A stretch of 50,408 bases of DNA from Methanobacteriota archaeon (GTDB taxonomy: Archaea; Thermoplasmatota; Poseidoniia; Poseidoniales; Poseidoniaceae). Under the pieces are notes generated by a model, which worked only from the letters and a program-made list of their open reading frames with translations, searched no databases and was not told the DNA's origin. Positions 41,226 through 50,380 of the stretch are shown here, in pieces. Each line of letters opens with the position of its first letter. The first letter of the stretch is position 1. The DNA lies in NCBI GenBank assembly GCA_002706065.1, contig PAJM01000040.1:1-50408 (forward strand), read 5' to 3'. A program made the position numbers and the translations under genes.

Positions 41226-42443
41226 TCAAGCATTGGTCTCTTCGCTTGATGGCGAAGCATCGGTGATCGGCGGGGACATCAAGACTGCTTTACGTAGCGT
41301 TGCTCGAAGTGATTCAAGTTCACCATAGCAAATCAGGACATCATCGTACCGAAGTTGGACACTTGGTTCAGGATTCCACATCATTTTGTCACCACGACTG
41401 AGCGCATAGACTGGCGGTTGCTCACTGTTGGCGAAGATTTCGTCAATGGAGTGACCGATCAGGTTTGGATGGTGAAGCAATTGAATCGACAACACGCCTT
41501 CCCCGGGTACGGTTCGCAGCAATTTGTCCAGTTCAACTTCCGTAAAGACGGCATCATTGATGACAAAATCGACGATTTCTCCGGCAACGTTGACGCCACT
41601 GGCCTTCTCAATCCCTTCCAACCCTGGGCTGGAATTCACCTCGAGAACCAATGGGCCGTGGACGGATTCGAGCAGATCGACTCCAGCGACGCGAAGACCA
41701 AGAACGCGTGCTGCTCGGCATGCGACCTCTTCGAGTGCAGGGTCGAGTTCAACCGGTTCAACGGTTCCGTTGAGGTGGAAGTTGCTTCGGAATTCACGGC
41801 CACGGGCTCGTCGTCGCATGCAAGCAACGACACGATCACCAACGACGAGGGCGCGGATATCTGTCCCGTGCGATTCGGCGATGTACTCCTGAATGAGAAT
41901 GGCCTTCTTGGTGTGCAGAAGACCTTGGACGAGGTTGCGGGTTTCGTGATAGGTGTGGCGGAGGAACACACCTTGTCCTTGCGTACCTTCGGTCACTTTG
42001 ACAACCACAGGGAGGCCGCCAACGGCCTCAATTGCATGCTCAATGTCAGCTGTGTCTCGAACATAAACAGTCCGAGGAACAGGGATTTTGTTTCGAGCGA
42101 GCAGTTGTGAAGCGTGGAGTTTGTCTCGGCTTTGCAGAATGCCTTGTCCAGTGTTTGCGGTCCAGATACCCATTTGTTCAAGATGACGAAGCACCGCAAC
42201 ACCATGGCGTGTGATCGAATGGCCGATACGTGGAATGACGGCGTCAAAGGCCGCAGGACGCCCTTCATGCATGACATCAATTCCATCATCATCGACAAAA
42301 AGCGAGAAACTCATCGGGTCGAGAACATTGACATCGAGGCCACGTTTTCGTGCCTCTTCGACCAACCGACGAGTCGAGTACAGGCGCGCACCGCGAGAAA
42401 GGATTGCTAAACGCAACCCAGCTTCATCTCGGAACTCGGTCAT
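41226..42443 (-). CDS. rimK: RimK-like ATP-grasp ligase with C-terminal RCK_C/TrkA-C-like domain
   Basis: LRLAILSRGARLYSTRRLVEEARKRG; VVKVTEGTQGQGVFL; VAGVDLLESVHGPLVLEVNSSPGLEGIEKASGVNVAGEIV. C-terminal HPNLIGHSIDEIFANSEQPPVYALSRGDKMMWNPEPSVQLRYDDVLICYGELESLRATL fits the TrkA-C pattern. Confidence 0.88.
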   Translation of the reverse strand: MTEFRDEAGLRLAILSRGARLYSTRRLVEEARKRGLDVNVLDPMSFSLFVDDDGIDVMHEGRPAAFDAVIPRIGHSITRHGVAVLRHLEQMGIWTANTGQGILQSRDKLHASQLLARNKIPVPRTVYVRDTADIEHAIEAVGGLPVVVKVTEGTQGQGVFLRHTYHETRNLVQGLLHTKKAILIQEYIAESHGTDIRALVVGDRVVACMRRRARGREFRSNFHLNGTVEPVELDPALEEVACRAARVLGLRVAGVDLLESVHGPLVLEVNSSPGLEGIEKASGVNVAGEIVDFVINDAVFTEVELDKLLRTVPGEGVLSIQLLHHPNLIGHSIDEIFANSEQPPVYALSRGDKMMWNPEPSVQLRYDDVLICYGELESLRATLRKAVLMSPPITDASPSSEETNA

Positions 42444-42498
42444 GAACAGAAGAAAAACAGAGAGGATTTCAAATGCTCGGCCGTTTTGGGCCTTCTAC

Positions 42499-43485
42499 AT
42501 GTCCGATGAGGAGCAACAAGCCGAGCCGGAGCCAGAAACGACGGAATCTGTACCGCCGCTTGAGGATCATCACGAAGAAGCGATGAAAGAGATGACGCTT
42601 GAAGAGCGCCAAGAAGCACTCAAGCGTTCACGTTGGAATGTCTTCCTCTACCTTGGTTTAGCCGCCTTAATGTTCGGCTTTGCATTGTTTCCGTTTCCAT
42701 TCACAGCAACGGCAGTCGGCGATACATACGAGCAAGACCTCGGATTTGTCTGGGGGCCTCCATTGGATGGAGAAGATTTCACCGATGTGCCGATTGAAAT
42801 TGAGATTACTGCGACCACTCCACCCACGAATTCAAATGCGCGAATCGCTGTCTATCTGCTGAATTCTGACGATTGTGCATCCAGCGAAATCCTCGACATT
42901 AAGCGAGATTCGCGAGCCAATCCTACCCACGATTATCAATACCAGATCAGCGATAAGGCACCCATTGTTGACGAAGTGTTTGTGTTTGAATTCGACGTTG
43001 ATGGAGGTGGCCAATGCTTGTTTGCTGAATACGTGGACAAGGACAACACAGGCAACACGCTCTCAGGAACAATGGAAATCGATGGAAGCATGTGGCCGAA
43101 CCAAATCTGGGCAGGAATCTTGGCAGTGTTGTTCCTCGGTCTTTCTGGATTTGCATTCCTTGGTGCACAACGCCATGGTGAAGGTGTCAAGGCTTTGACT
43201 GAACCGAGCAAGAAGACAACCGAGGAAGAAGTTCTAGCAACCGCTGGTCCGACAGGGCCTCCGCCCTCAGCCGCTGGTCCCTCAGGACCGCCACCGTCGT
43301 CTCCTGGGCCGAGTGGCCCTCCAACCGTAGATGAAGCGGCCGACGAACCGGAAGCAACCCCAACAGAGCCGGTCTTTGAGGCCGCTGAGAATGGCTATTT
43401 CTTCCGTAAGATGCCGGATGGTAGTTACGATCAAACCGTGTATGTTCAAGCCGAGGACGGTTCCTACGTTCCGTATGAAGAATAA
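42499..43485 (+). CDS. Membrane protein with two TM segments and Gly/Pro-rich linker
   Basis: MSDEEQQAEPEPETTESVPP...; TM VFLYLGLAALMFGFALFPFPF and IWAGILAVLFLGLSGFAFLG; GPTGPPPSAAGPSGPPPSSPGPSGPP; C-terminus YFFRKMPDGSYDQTVYVQAEDGSYVPYEE. Track start 42211 overlaps rimK. Confidence 0.72.
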   Translation: MSDEEQQAEPEPETTESVPPLEDHHEEAMKEMTLEERQEALKRSRWNVFLYLGLAALMFGFALFPFPFTATAVGDTYEQDLGFVWGPPLDGEDFTDVPIEIEITATTPPTNSNARIAVYLLNSDDCASSEILDIKRDSRANPTHDYQYQISDKAPIVDEVFVFEFDVDGGGQCLFAEYVDKDNTGNTLSGTMEIDGSMWPNQIWAGILAVLFLGLSGFAFLGAQRHGEGVKALTEPSKKTTEEEVLATAGPTGPPPSAAGPSGPPPSSPGPSGPPTVDEAADEPEATPTEPVFEAAENGYFFRKMPDGSYDQTVYVQAEDGSYVPYEE

Positions 43486-43567
43486 ACGGGCAAATAGCAC
43501 TCCATGTTGACGCATTGACCACCATCCTTGATAGGGGATGAGCCATCGAATCAATCGGGGTGAATGA

Positions 43568-45682
43568 ATGGCAGATGAAACTTCATCGCTGACCGTGGCC
43601 AAACTCAAGGCCCTATGTGTCATCAATGACCTTCCAACTTCGGGTAAAAAGGCCGAGTTGGTCGACCGTCTCCTCGACGCTGGTCTATCCCACAGCGAGG
43701 TCGGTTTGTCCGAGCCTGAGGCTGAGTCGGTTGAGGAAGAGGTTGTCTTTTCGCTTGAAGATGAGACCACCATCTCCATCGAAGACGATGAATCTGTTTC
43801 AGAAAAGCAGGCTCCGAACGAGGAAGATACCGTTCTTGAGGCTGTTCTCGTCGCTGACATCGTCGATGATGAACCGGAAGAAGCGTTCGCTCCAGTTGAG
43901 TCGAAACGTCAAGATGCCATGACGCTCGCTGACATGATCAAAAACCCAAAGGTCATCGCCGTCGTCATCGTTTCACTGTTCCTCGGAGCAGCTGGTTGGT
44001 GGTACATCAATTCCTCATTGGAACCGTTTACTGCTGAGCCGCTTCGGTATGGCGATACGATGGAATATACCATTTCGGGTGGTATTGGCGATCGCCCTGC
44101 CATCATGGCCAGCGAGGGATTCCTCGATTTGGTGTTTAATTTCCTCGAACCGGAAGATGACTATTGCCGTATTTTCATGGATTACGAAGGACGAGGGACG
44201 CTTGGCGTCACCAAAGGAACCAATCAATTGCCGCCGGTACCAAACCACCTCGATGGCGCCGTTCGCTCACAAGGACCGTACGGTAGCAATGATTGGCTTG
44301 CGGTTGAAATCACCAACACCTACGAATTCGACGATTTCGACATTGGTCGAAACACGTATTCAATCATCAACCAAGGAAGTTGTCCCGGTGCAGAAGACGG
44401 TGCATACGTTCCGGGTGAAGCCGTTCTCACGACGACGAGACACATCGAGTTGAAGGAACAAGCCACGCTTTCAACGTCCTTTGATTTCACTGCAACCATC
44501 GACAACAAACCGTACGAAGGTTCTGCCAAAACCTTCGATGTTGGTGGTCTCCTCGGAACCCTGGACGTTGTTCTGCCTGGCGTATCATTGATGCTTCAGC
44601 CCATTGAATTGCAAGATTTGTTTGCCACCGATGTCATCGAAGAAGATGCATTTGGTGAGCGCTTGGGATGGCGTTGGCGAGTGGTTGGTCAAGACACGCT
44701 CGGTGACGATAAGACATGGAAAATTGCTGCTACGCACGTCGATGTTGAACGCCTTTGCCTCGGTTCGGCAACCATGGAGATATGGGCCGAAGAAAACAAT
44801 CCTTGGGCGACACAGCAAACCGTCGATGTCATCATTTCCAACGATGGTTCACTGCAGACCGAATGCTCTCCGTTTTCCGAAGCCTTCGGCGACTATCTTC
44901 TTCCCGAAGGAGAATTGGAACTGCATCATACGTTCAAATCCACAAAATTGACGCGTGGCTCAAAGGTGTTGGATCTCGGAAAAGATTACGATTTGCGACC
45001 GCGTTCCAACATCCTCGCCCTTGATGATGACGTACAGGAGGATTGGGGTGGACAAGACAAGCTTCACCCGCCTGATGCCTCCAGCATGCGTGAGCACACA
45101 TTGGAAAAGGCGATGCAATGCTTTGACTACATCGGCGGTTCGGCCAGCGGTGCAAATGCTGCGCTCAATGATGGAGGCTACATTTGGCGTGGACTTGATC
45201 AGCGTACCGGTTCGACAACCCAATGGAACGTTTCCTGGGTTGCTGTCGACGATACGTCGGGGTGGGTGTTGTTCGAATTGACGGGTGAACCAACCAGTGA
45301 GAACTGTACGTATCTGGACAAAGGTTCGTTCGAAGAATTGGCTTCCTACAATCGAGAATCACTTCCAGCGGTCGCCAACATCTCCACGCTTGAAGGTCGT
45401 CTGACCGATACAGCACGATTCCCACAATTGACCGGTTCTGAAGGCGTCTTTGAAGCAAATGGAGGTTACTATGAAGGAACGCGAATCGGCTTCCTCGTCG
45501 CCGTTCCAGGAGACGGAGCAAACGATCTTCTCGGTCAATTGACCAGTACCTCGGTAGGTGCTACAACCGTTGACTTGTCTCGGACGTGGGAAGAAGGCAT
45601 CTGGGATCACACATTCGCTGTTGCAATCGATGCGACCGATGGGCGCGTCGTGGGCTGGACCAAACTCTCACAGGCTGCGTGA
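43568..45682 (+). CDS. N-terminal SAP domain + acidic linker + TM + large extracytoplasmic domain
   Basis: SSLTVAKLKALCVINDLPTSGKKAELVDRLLDAG (SAP motif); TM PKVIAVVIVSLFLGAAGWWYINS; about 550-aa extracytoplasmic region. Confidence 0.85.
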   Translation: MADETSSLTVAKLKALCVINDLPTSGKKAELVDRLLDAGLSHSEVGLSEPEAESVEEEVVFSLEDETTISIEDDESVSEKQAPNEEDTVLEAVLVADIVDDEPEEAFAPVESKRQDAMTLADMIKNPKVIAVVIVSLFLGAAGWWYINSSLEPFTAEPLRYGDTMEYTISGGIGDRPAIMASEGFLDLVFNFLEPEDDYCRIFMDYEGRGTLGVTKGTNQLPPVPNHLDGAVRSQGPYGSNDWLAVEITNTYEFDDFDIGRNTYSIINQGSCPGAEDGAYVPGEAVLTTTRHIELKEQATLSTSFDFTATIDNKPYEGSAKTFDVGGLLGTLDVVLPGVSLMLQPIELQDLFATDVIEEDAFGERLGWRWRVVGQDTLGDDKTWKIAATHVDVERLCLGSATMEIWAEENNPWATQQTVDVIISNDGSLQTECSPFSEAFGDYLLPEGELELHHTFKSTKLTRGSKVLDLGKDYDLRPRSNILALDDDVQEDWGGQDKLHPPDASSMREHTLEKAMQCFDYIGGSASGANAALNDGGYIWRGLDQRTGSTTQWNVSWVAVDDTSGWVLFELTGEPTSENCTYLDKGSFEELASYNRESLPAVANISTLEGRLTDTARFPQLTGSEGVFEANGGYYEGTRIGFLVAVPGDGANDLLGQLTSTSVGATTVDLSRTWEEGIWDHTFAVAIDATDGRVVGWTKLSQAA

Positions 45683-45686
45683 TGTC

Positions 45687-46088
45687 ATGGATGAAGACGA
45701 GATGGCTCGTGGACTTGACCATTTGATGGAACAAAATGAGACCGATCTACCGTTCCTTGCTTCGTATGGAGCCGAAATGGATGGAGTCGGTATTGACGTG
45801 GATGCATTGTTCTTGGGGGTTGAATCGTTTCTCTCGTCGCGAAGGGTTGAATTCGAGAAGAATGATGATTGCATAACATATCATTCAACATGCATATCCA
45901 AACATGAGGAGGGATTACTCATTGAGATTGAACATGAGCATCTTCCCTTGGTCCACAGTGATCTTGACCGTGTTGGCTTCTTCCAAGGAACGCTGCATGG
46001 GGACAAATCAAAACTTTCAGTCATCCTTCAGATGTGGGGTGGTGAACACCGTCGCTTCCTCGAGCGACTTGTTGAACACTGTGCTTAG
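45687..46088 (+). CDS. Hypothetical protein
   Basis: MDEDEMARGLDHLMEQNETDLPFLASYGAEMDGVGIDVDALFLG... in frame with track ORF 45558..46088. The later start avoids overlap with the SAP gene. Confidence 0.6.
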   Translation: MDEDEMARGLDHLMEQNETDLPFLASYGAEMDGVGIDVDALFLGVESFLSSRRVEFEKNDDCITYHSTCISKHEEGLLIEIEHEHLPLVHSDLDRVGFFQGTLHGDKSKLSVILQMWGGEHRRFLERLVEHCA

Positions 46089-46711
46089 TCACGTCGGGCG
46101 AGTGCAATCGCAAGTCCAATGGCGGTTAGCGCAGGAATGAGCGTAAAGCCAGGGGTGTCCTCGCTCTCGCCAGCACAACCATCCCCATCAGCATCCGGTC
46201 CGTAGTAACCTCCATCATCGTAGTAACAACTCGACCAGATGGTGTACCATGAGCCGTAAGGGAAGTAATCCGTTGAATCATCTTCGTACATGGCCTTCAC
46301 TCTCCAATTGACGTAGGAGTGGTCGTCGGGAGGTGTGAGCGAGGTTGTGTGTGTGGCTCCATCAACGTCGACCTCTTGAACAACAGGAGGGTCGCAGACA
46401 CCATCGTTGAGGCAGATTTGTGACGTGATCTCAAAGGTCGTGTTGTTGCTCATGTGTGCCTCATCCATCACCACAACAAGCGTCCATGTTTCTCCTGAGA
46501 CTGAGGGTGATGTCGCTGTGTACGATTCAAACGGCGTTTCATCAACGTCAGGGCCGTTGTTTTCACCAGCTGTCTTGGCAGCGTAGGAGGTTGCTGAGAC
46601 GGCGAGTAGAGCAATGAGTGTCAAGGCGATGACGGTTCGCATGAGTGGAATATGGAAGCCCCTGTCTATTTGACTTATGCTTCCATGTCCCACAATTCGT
46701 CGCCAACCCAA
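46085..46711 (-). CDS. Secreted surface protein with PGF-CTERM-like C-terminal sorting signal
   Basis: Signal peptide MRTVIALTLIALLAVSATSYA (start inside the track ORF, about 46642); C-terminus EDTPGFTLIPALTAIGLAIALARRD. Confidence 0.78.
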   Translation of the reverse strand: MGWRRIVGHGSISQIDRGFHIPLMRTVIALTLIALLAVSATSYAAKTAGENNGPDVDETPFESYTATSPSVSGETWTLVVVMDEAHMSNNTTFEITSQICLNDGVCDPPVVQEVDVDGATHTTSLTPPDDHSYVNWRVKAMYEDDSTDYFPYGSWYTIWSSCYYDDGGYYGPDADGDGCAGESEDTPGFTLIPALTAIGLAIALARRD

Positions 46712-47184
46712 TGAATGGTCTTGATGCCCTTGCCTTTGCTTGCTTCAACCATTTCATGCCCTGGTATGGTTGCCCACCCAATCGCTAAGGGACGTCCATG
46801 TTCCTTGTCTCGAATCCATACGAGGTCACCGACTTCGATATCTTCGTCAGCACCGTGAACCCCAGCAACCATGCAATCGGCACCGTTCATCAAAAACGGA
46901 ATAGCACCATGATCAACAGCCACCCAACGTTGTGCATCGGGATGTTCAAGGAATCCACGTAGTGTTAGAAACACCCAACGTCGCCCTTCATCATCGTTGA
47001 CTTCGATCGTCTTTGCAACCTTATCGACAAAGACCAATTGCCATGGTCCATAGTTGGCCATTTCCAAAAAAGCACCATCAACAGCGAGGTCGATGTTGAG
47101 CCCCTCTTCGAGTTCTTTCAACAACGGAGCAATGTGTTTTCGTCGCACAGGGCGGCGTTTCTTCACTTGGAATTCCTTGGCCAT
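46675..47184 (-). CDS. Archaeal PUA-domain RNA-binding protein (MCT-1/Tma20-like)
   Basis: Pre-PUA RKHIAPLLKELEEGLNIDLAVDG...; PUA AIPFLMNGADCMVAGVHGADEDIEVGDLVWIRDKEHGRPLAIGWATIPGHEMVEASKGKGIKTIHWVGDELW. Confidence 0.88.
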   Translation of the reverse strand: MAKEFQVKKRRPVRRKHIAPLLKELEEGLNIDLAVDGAFLEMANYGPWQLVFVDKVAKTIEVNDDEGRRWVFLTLRGFLEHPDAQRWVAVDHGAIPFLMNGADCMVAGVHGADEDIEVGDLVWIRDKEHGRPLAIGWATIPGHEMVEASKGKGIKTIHWVGDELWDMEA

Positions 47185-47249
47185 AGCAACCCCAATCGGT
47201 GACCCCGTTTCACCCTTCGGTTCAAGAACTGGCGCCCTGTGGATAATTT

Positions 47250-47858
47250 ATGGCCGTGTGGTGTACAATTCGAACCTTTGCAGCCCATGCCAAAGAACTT
47301 GGAAATGAGCAACCGCTCGAACCCATCTTTTTCGTCAAACCCGATGGATGTCGGACCGAATCCGATGTCCTCCACGTCTCGAAACATCCCGGTGAGGTTC
47401 ATCTTGAGACGGAGTGTGTTGTTCGATTAACGCAGCATGGTGACATCGACGCGGTCGCCATTGGACTGGATCTGACCGACAGGGCAGCACAATCCAAATT
47501 GCGTGCAGAAGGCTTGCCGTGGTCAAAAGGGAAGACGTTTCGACAAGCCGCCGTCCTCGGCACCTTCTATCCCTGGCGTCATGGACTCGAAGCACTAACC
47601 GCTACTGCCACCGCCCTTCGAATTGAATGCGATGTCAACGGTGAGCGGTGGCAAGAAGCGTCGCTCTCCGAGATGAGCATTCCTCCCTCTGAACAAGTCA
47701 ATTCGTTGATGGCTTGGGCCCCCGTCTCAAACGGCGATTTGTTGTACACTGGAACGCCTCAGGGGGTCGCCCAATTGAAGCCCGGTGATGTCATTGAAGC
47801 TCGCCTTATTGCGCATGATGGTGAACTCCTTTCGGCGTATTCGGGCCGTTGCTCCTAA
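47250..47858 (+). CDS. Fumarylacetoacetate hydrolase (FAH) family protein
   Basis: EPIFFVKPDGCRTE; HLETECVVRLTQHGD; LTDRAAQSKLRAEGLPWSKGKTFRQAAVLGTF; LLYTGTPQGVAQLKPGDVIEARL. Confidence 0.88.
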   Translation: MAVWCTIRTFAAHAKELGNEQPLEPIFFVKPDGCRTESDVLHVSKHPGEVHLETECVVRLTQHGDIDAVAIGLDLTDRAAQSKLRAEGLPWSKGKTFRQAAVLGTFYPWRHGLEALTATATALRIECDVNGERWQEASLSEMSIPPSEQVNSLMAWAPVSNGDLLYTGTPQGVAQLKPGDVIEARLIAHDGELLSAYSGRCS

Positions 47859-47912
47859 GGGTTGCCTTGATATACGCCCTGCAAGTCGGTGGCGGTGCAA
47901 GGAGAGAGACAC

Positions 47913-48293
47913 ATGGCACAATGGCATGGAATTTCCAAGAAAAAAGCAAGTGGCGGACGACGAGTACAGGCACGCGGCAAGCGCTCAACTGAAATCTCAA
48001 CCGAGAAGCAATTCGCACTGGTTGGAGAAGCACGACGTAAGATCTACCGCAAGGCCGGTGGCAACACCATGGTTCGTGTCATGGCTGCCAACAAGGTCTC
48101 GGTCAACAACCCAAAGACCGGTAAGACCGTCAACGCAGACATCATCAACGTGATTCAGAACGAATCCGATCCAAACTACGTCCGACGAAACATCCTCGTG
48201 AAGGGCGCAGTTATCGAAACCAGTGAAGGCAACGTCAAGATTACGTCCCGACCTGGCAAGGACGGCGTCATCAACGGCGTACTCCTTGAGTGA
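47913..48293 (+). CDS. rps8e: Ribosomal protein S8e
   Basis: MAQWHGISKKKASGGRRVQARGKRSTEISTE...RKIYRKAGGNTMVRVMAANKVSVNNPKTGKT...NYVRRNILVKGAVIETSEGNVKITSRPGKDGVINGVLLE. GGAG-type RBS upstream. Confidence 0.95.
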   Translation: MAQWHGISKKKASGGRRVQARGKRSTEISTEKQFALVGEARRKIYRKAGGNTMVRVMAANKVSVNNPKTGKTVNADIINVIQNESDPNYVRRNILVKGAVIETSEGNVKITSRPGKDGVINGVLLE

Positions 48294-48350
48294 ACATCAC
48301 CATCGTTGGGTTGATACCTCTCGACCTTGAGGCTAATCTGAGGCGACACG

Positions 48351-48803
48351 ATGGAACACAATCCAGACCGTATTTGTGTATGGCCTGGTTACTTTGATGC
48401 CAAGACGTCTCGACGTGGTGGACGCAGAGTTCCTCGCGATTCATCCGTTCTCAAGCCTGATCTCGAAGGATTGTATCTTGCAGCTCGCAAAGTTGGCCTC
48501 AAGAAAATCAAGCGTGAGGAAGGCACCTCGCATCCACAACGTCCCTACGGTAAGGAAGGACGGCTCTGGGTCAGCAGCACGGGAGCGAAGCAATCGATTG
48601 GCGCCAATTCCAAAGAAGAAGTTCTCCAACTCATTGGAGGCCAATGGCGTCAAATGCAAAAAGATCGCAAGGCTGCAGAGAAGGAACAGCAAGCCGCAGG
48701 CCCACGAACAGGGGACCGCCGAGCACGCTCACAACGTAAGTCGGGACAGCGAACACAAGGTGGTCAGCGAAGCAGTTTCAAGAAGCGCGGTTTCAAGAAA
48801 TAG
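48351..48803 (+). CDS. srp19: Signal recognition particle 19 kDa protein (SRP19) with basic Gln/Arg-rich tail
   Basis: DRICVWPGYFDAKTSRRGGRRVPRDSSVLKPDLEGLYLAARKVGLKKIKREEGTSHPQRPYGKEGRLWV. Confidence 0.92.
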   Translation: MEHNPDRICVWPGYFDAKTSRRGGRRVPRDSSVLKPDLEGLYLAARKVGLKKIKREEGTSHPQRPYGKEGRLWVSSTGAKQSIGANSKEEVLQLIGGQWRQMQKDRKAAEKEQQAAGPRTGDRRARSQRKSGQRTQGGQRSSFKKRGFKK

Positions 48804-48844
48804 TTCCAATAGCATTAAGACGGACCAAGGAGATATTCTTCTAT

Positions 48845-49357
48845 ATGGAACCATCATCACTGGCAATTCCTGCAGCAGTTAATGGAATGAAGGTGTTAAT
48901 TTCTGCCTATGAAGGCTATGAGCAAACACGTGGGCGTCGAACCGATCGTGCAGTACGAGAAGATGTTCGACGACGTATCCACCAAGTGCATCGCCAAGTT
49001 GAGCGATGGATGATTCGAGCTTATGCGAACGGCGAGTCATACGAAATGAATAGAATTCAATTCATACTGCATAACCTGAAGTCATTCGCAGAAGATGCAC
49101 AGTTTGCCATCGCTGGAGAAACGCGACCAAAACACGACGGAATACGTCGAATGACTCGTAAAATCCACAAGAAGCTCATCGAACATGATCGAGAAACCAT
49201 CGCCATGCTTGAACACGCATCTCAACATCTGAGTGCCACGGTGGCTGCCTATACTGAAACCCGAAGCATCGATCTTGACATCATCGATGGCGTGCTTGAC
49301 AAAGCACGCCGTCACTTTGCTGAACGCAATCGTCTGCTTGACGACTTACGAAACTGA
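48845..49357 (+). CDS. Hypothetical helical protein
   Basis: 170 aa, predominantly charged/helical. Ends 9 bp before the SPFH-like gene, suggesting co-transcription. Confidence 0.7.
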   Translation: MEPSSLAIPAAVNGMKVLISAYEGYEQTRGRRTDRAVREDVRRRIHQVHRQVERWMIRAYANGESYEMNRIQFILHNLKSFAEDAQFAIAGETRPKHDGIRRMTRKIHKKLIEHDRETIAMLEHASQHLSATVAAYTETRSIDLDIIDGVLDKARRHFAERNRLLDDLRN

Positions 49358-49366
49358 GGTGAAACA

Positions 49367-50380
49367 ATGACACAAAAAACATACCGATGGAGAACCGACC
49401 CGGATCAGATCGCCCGATTTGTCCATGATAATGACCTACCGCGAAATACGCCAATTTTACTTCGTCCCAACGAAGTGTGCGTCGTATTGGAAAACGGACG
49501 CATCGCTGGAATCGTGACCCAGCAAGTGATGCGAGCCAATCCAACCACGTCCATGCTTCGACGAATGTTTGGAGGAAAGCGACGACGTTCCTACCTGTTT
49601 GCGTTCCTTGGACCGTACACGGTGAATCTTCCATTTGCATCGAAATCAAGCGATCATCAAACGCTTCGTGGTCAAGCAACTGTTCGCCTCTGTGCAACCC
49701 GCGAGCACATCGCTCGTATCATTCAACTTCCAGCCAACGGTATGATGGAGATTCGCGTTCAAGACCTACAGAACATGCTCCTTGCAGAAGCCCGAGCGTA
49801 CATGGCTCGAACCATTCAGAAGTATTCCAACGACGATCTCGTTCAAGAAGCCAACGAAGATGCAAGCATCGGCCTTTCACTCGCCCTTCGACGTACGGTC
49901 GAATCGTTTGGGATGAGCATCGATCATACCTTCATTACCTGGAAGCAATCGGACAAGGTTCGCCTTGAAGCTGAACGTGAACATGCCATCAACATGGCCG
50001 AGCATGCATCGATTCAAGCCGAACGCGAACAGATTAATTTTGATGCACAATTGGCCACCCAGCAACGCCGAGCCGACTTCACGGCTCGCTCGCAAATGGC
50101 TGCAAAAGCAGCCACAGAACGAGCCAAGGTTGAACCACGTATCGCTCAAATCAAAGCTGAAGGTTCGATCTCCGAAGCGGAGTGGGACAACAAGCACCGA
50201 AATCAAGCGCATGAAGCAGAAATGGCTCGCAACAAGGCTACGTCCAAAGCAGAGGTACTCGACATCCTCAGAAGCAAGGAATTGGACCTCCGTGAACGAA
50301 AGCAGAATCAAGACCTTGCTCTTGCAATGACGTTGTTTGAATCCGTCCAAGAAAAGAAACGGATGCGATCAAAGAATTGA
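49367..50380 (+). CDS. SPFH/band-7-like N-terminal domain with long coiled-coil
   Basis: N-terminal NTPILLRPNEVCVVLENGRIAGIVTQQV...FAFLGPYTVNLPF; charged Ala/Glu/Arg helix ADFTARSQMAAKAATERAKVEPRIAQIKAEGSISEAEWDNKHRNQAHEAEMARNKA. Confidence 0.65.
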   Translation: MTQKTYRWRTDPDQIARFVHDNDLPRNTPILLRPNEVCVVLENGRIAGIVTQQVMRANPTTSMLRRMFGGKRRRSYLFAFLGPYTVNLPFASKSSDHQTLRGQATVRLCATREHIARIIQLPANGMMEIRVQDLQNMLLAEARAYMARTIQKYSNDDLVQEANEDASIGLSLALRRTVESFGMSIDHTFITWKQSDKVRLEAEREHAINMAEHASIQAEREQINFDAQLATQQRRADFTARSQMAAKAATERAKVEPRIAQIKAEGSISEAEWDNKHRNQAHEAEMARNKATSKAEVLDILRSKELDLRERKQNQDLALAMTLFESVQEKKRMRSKN

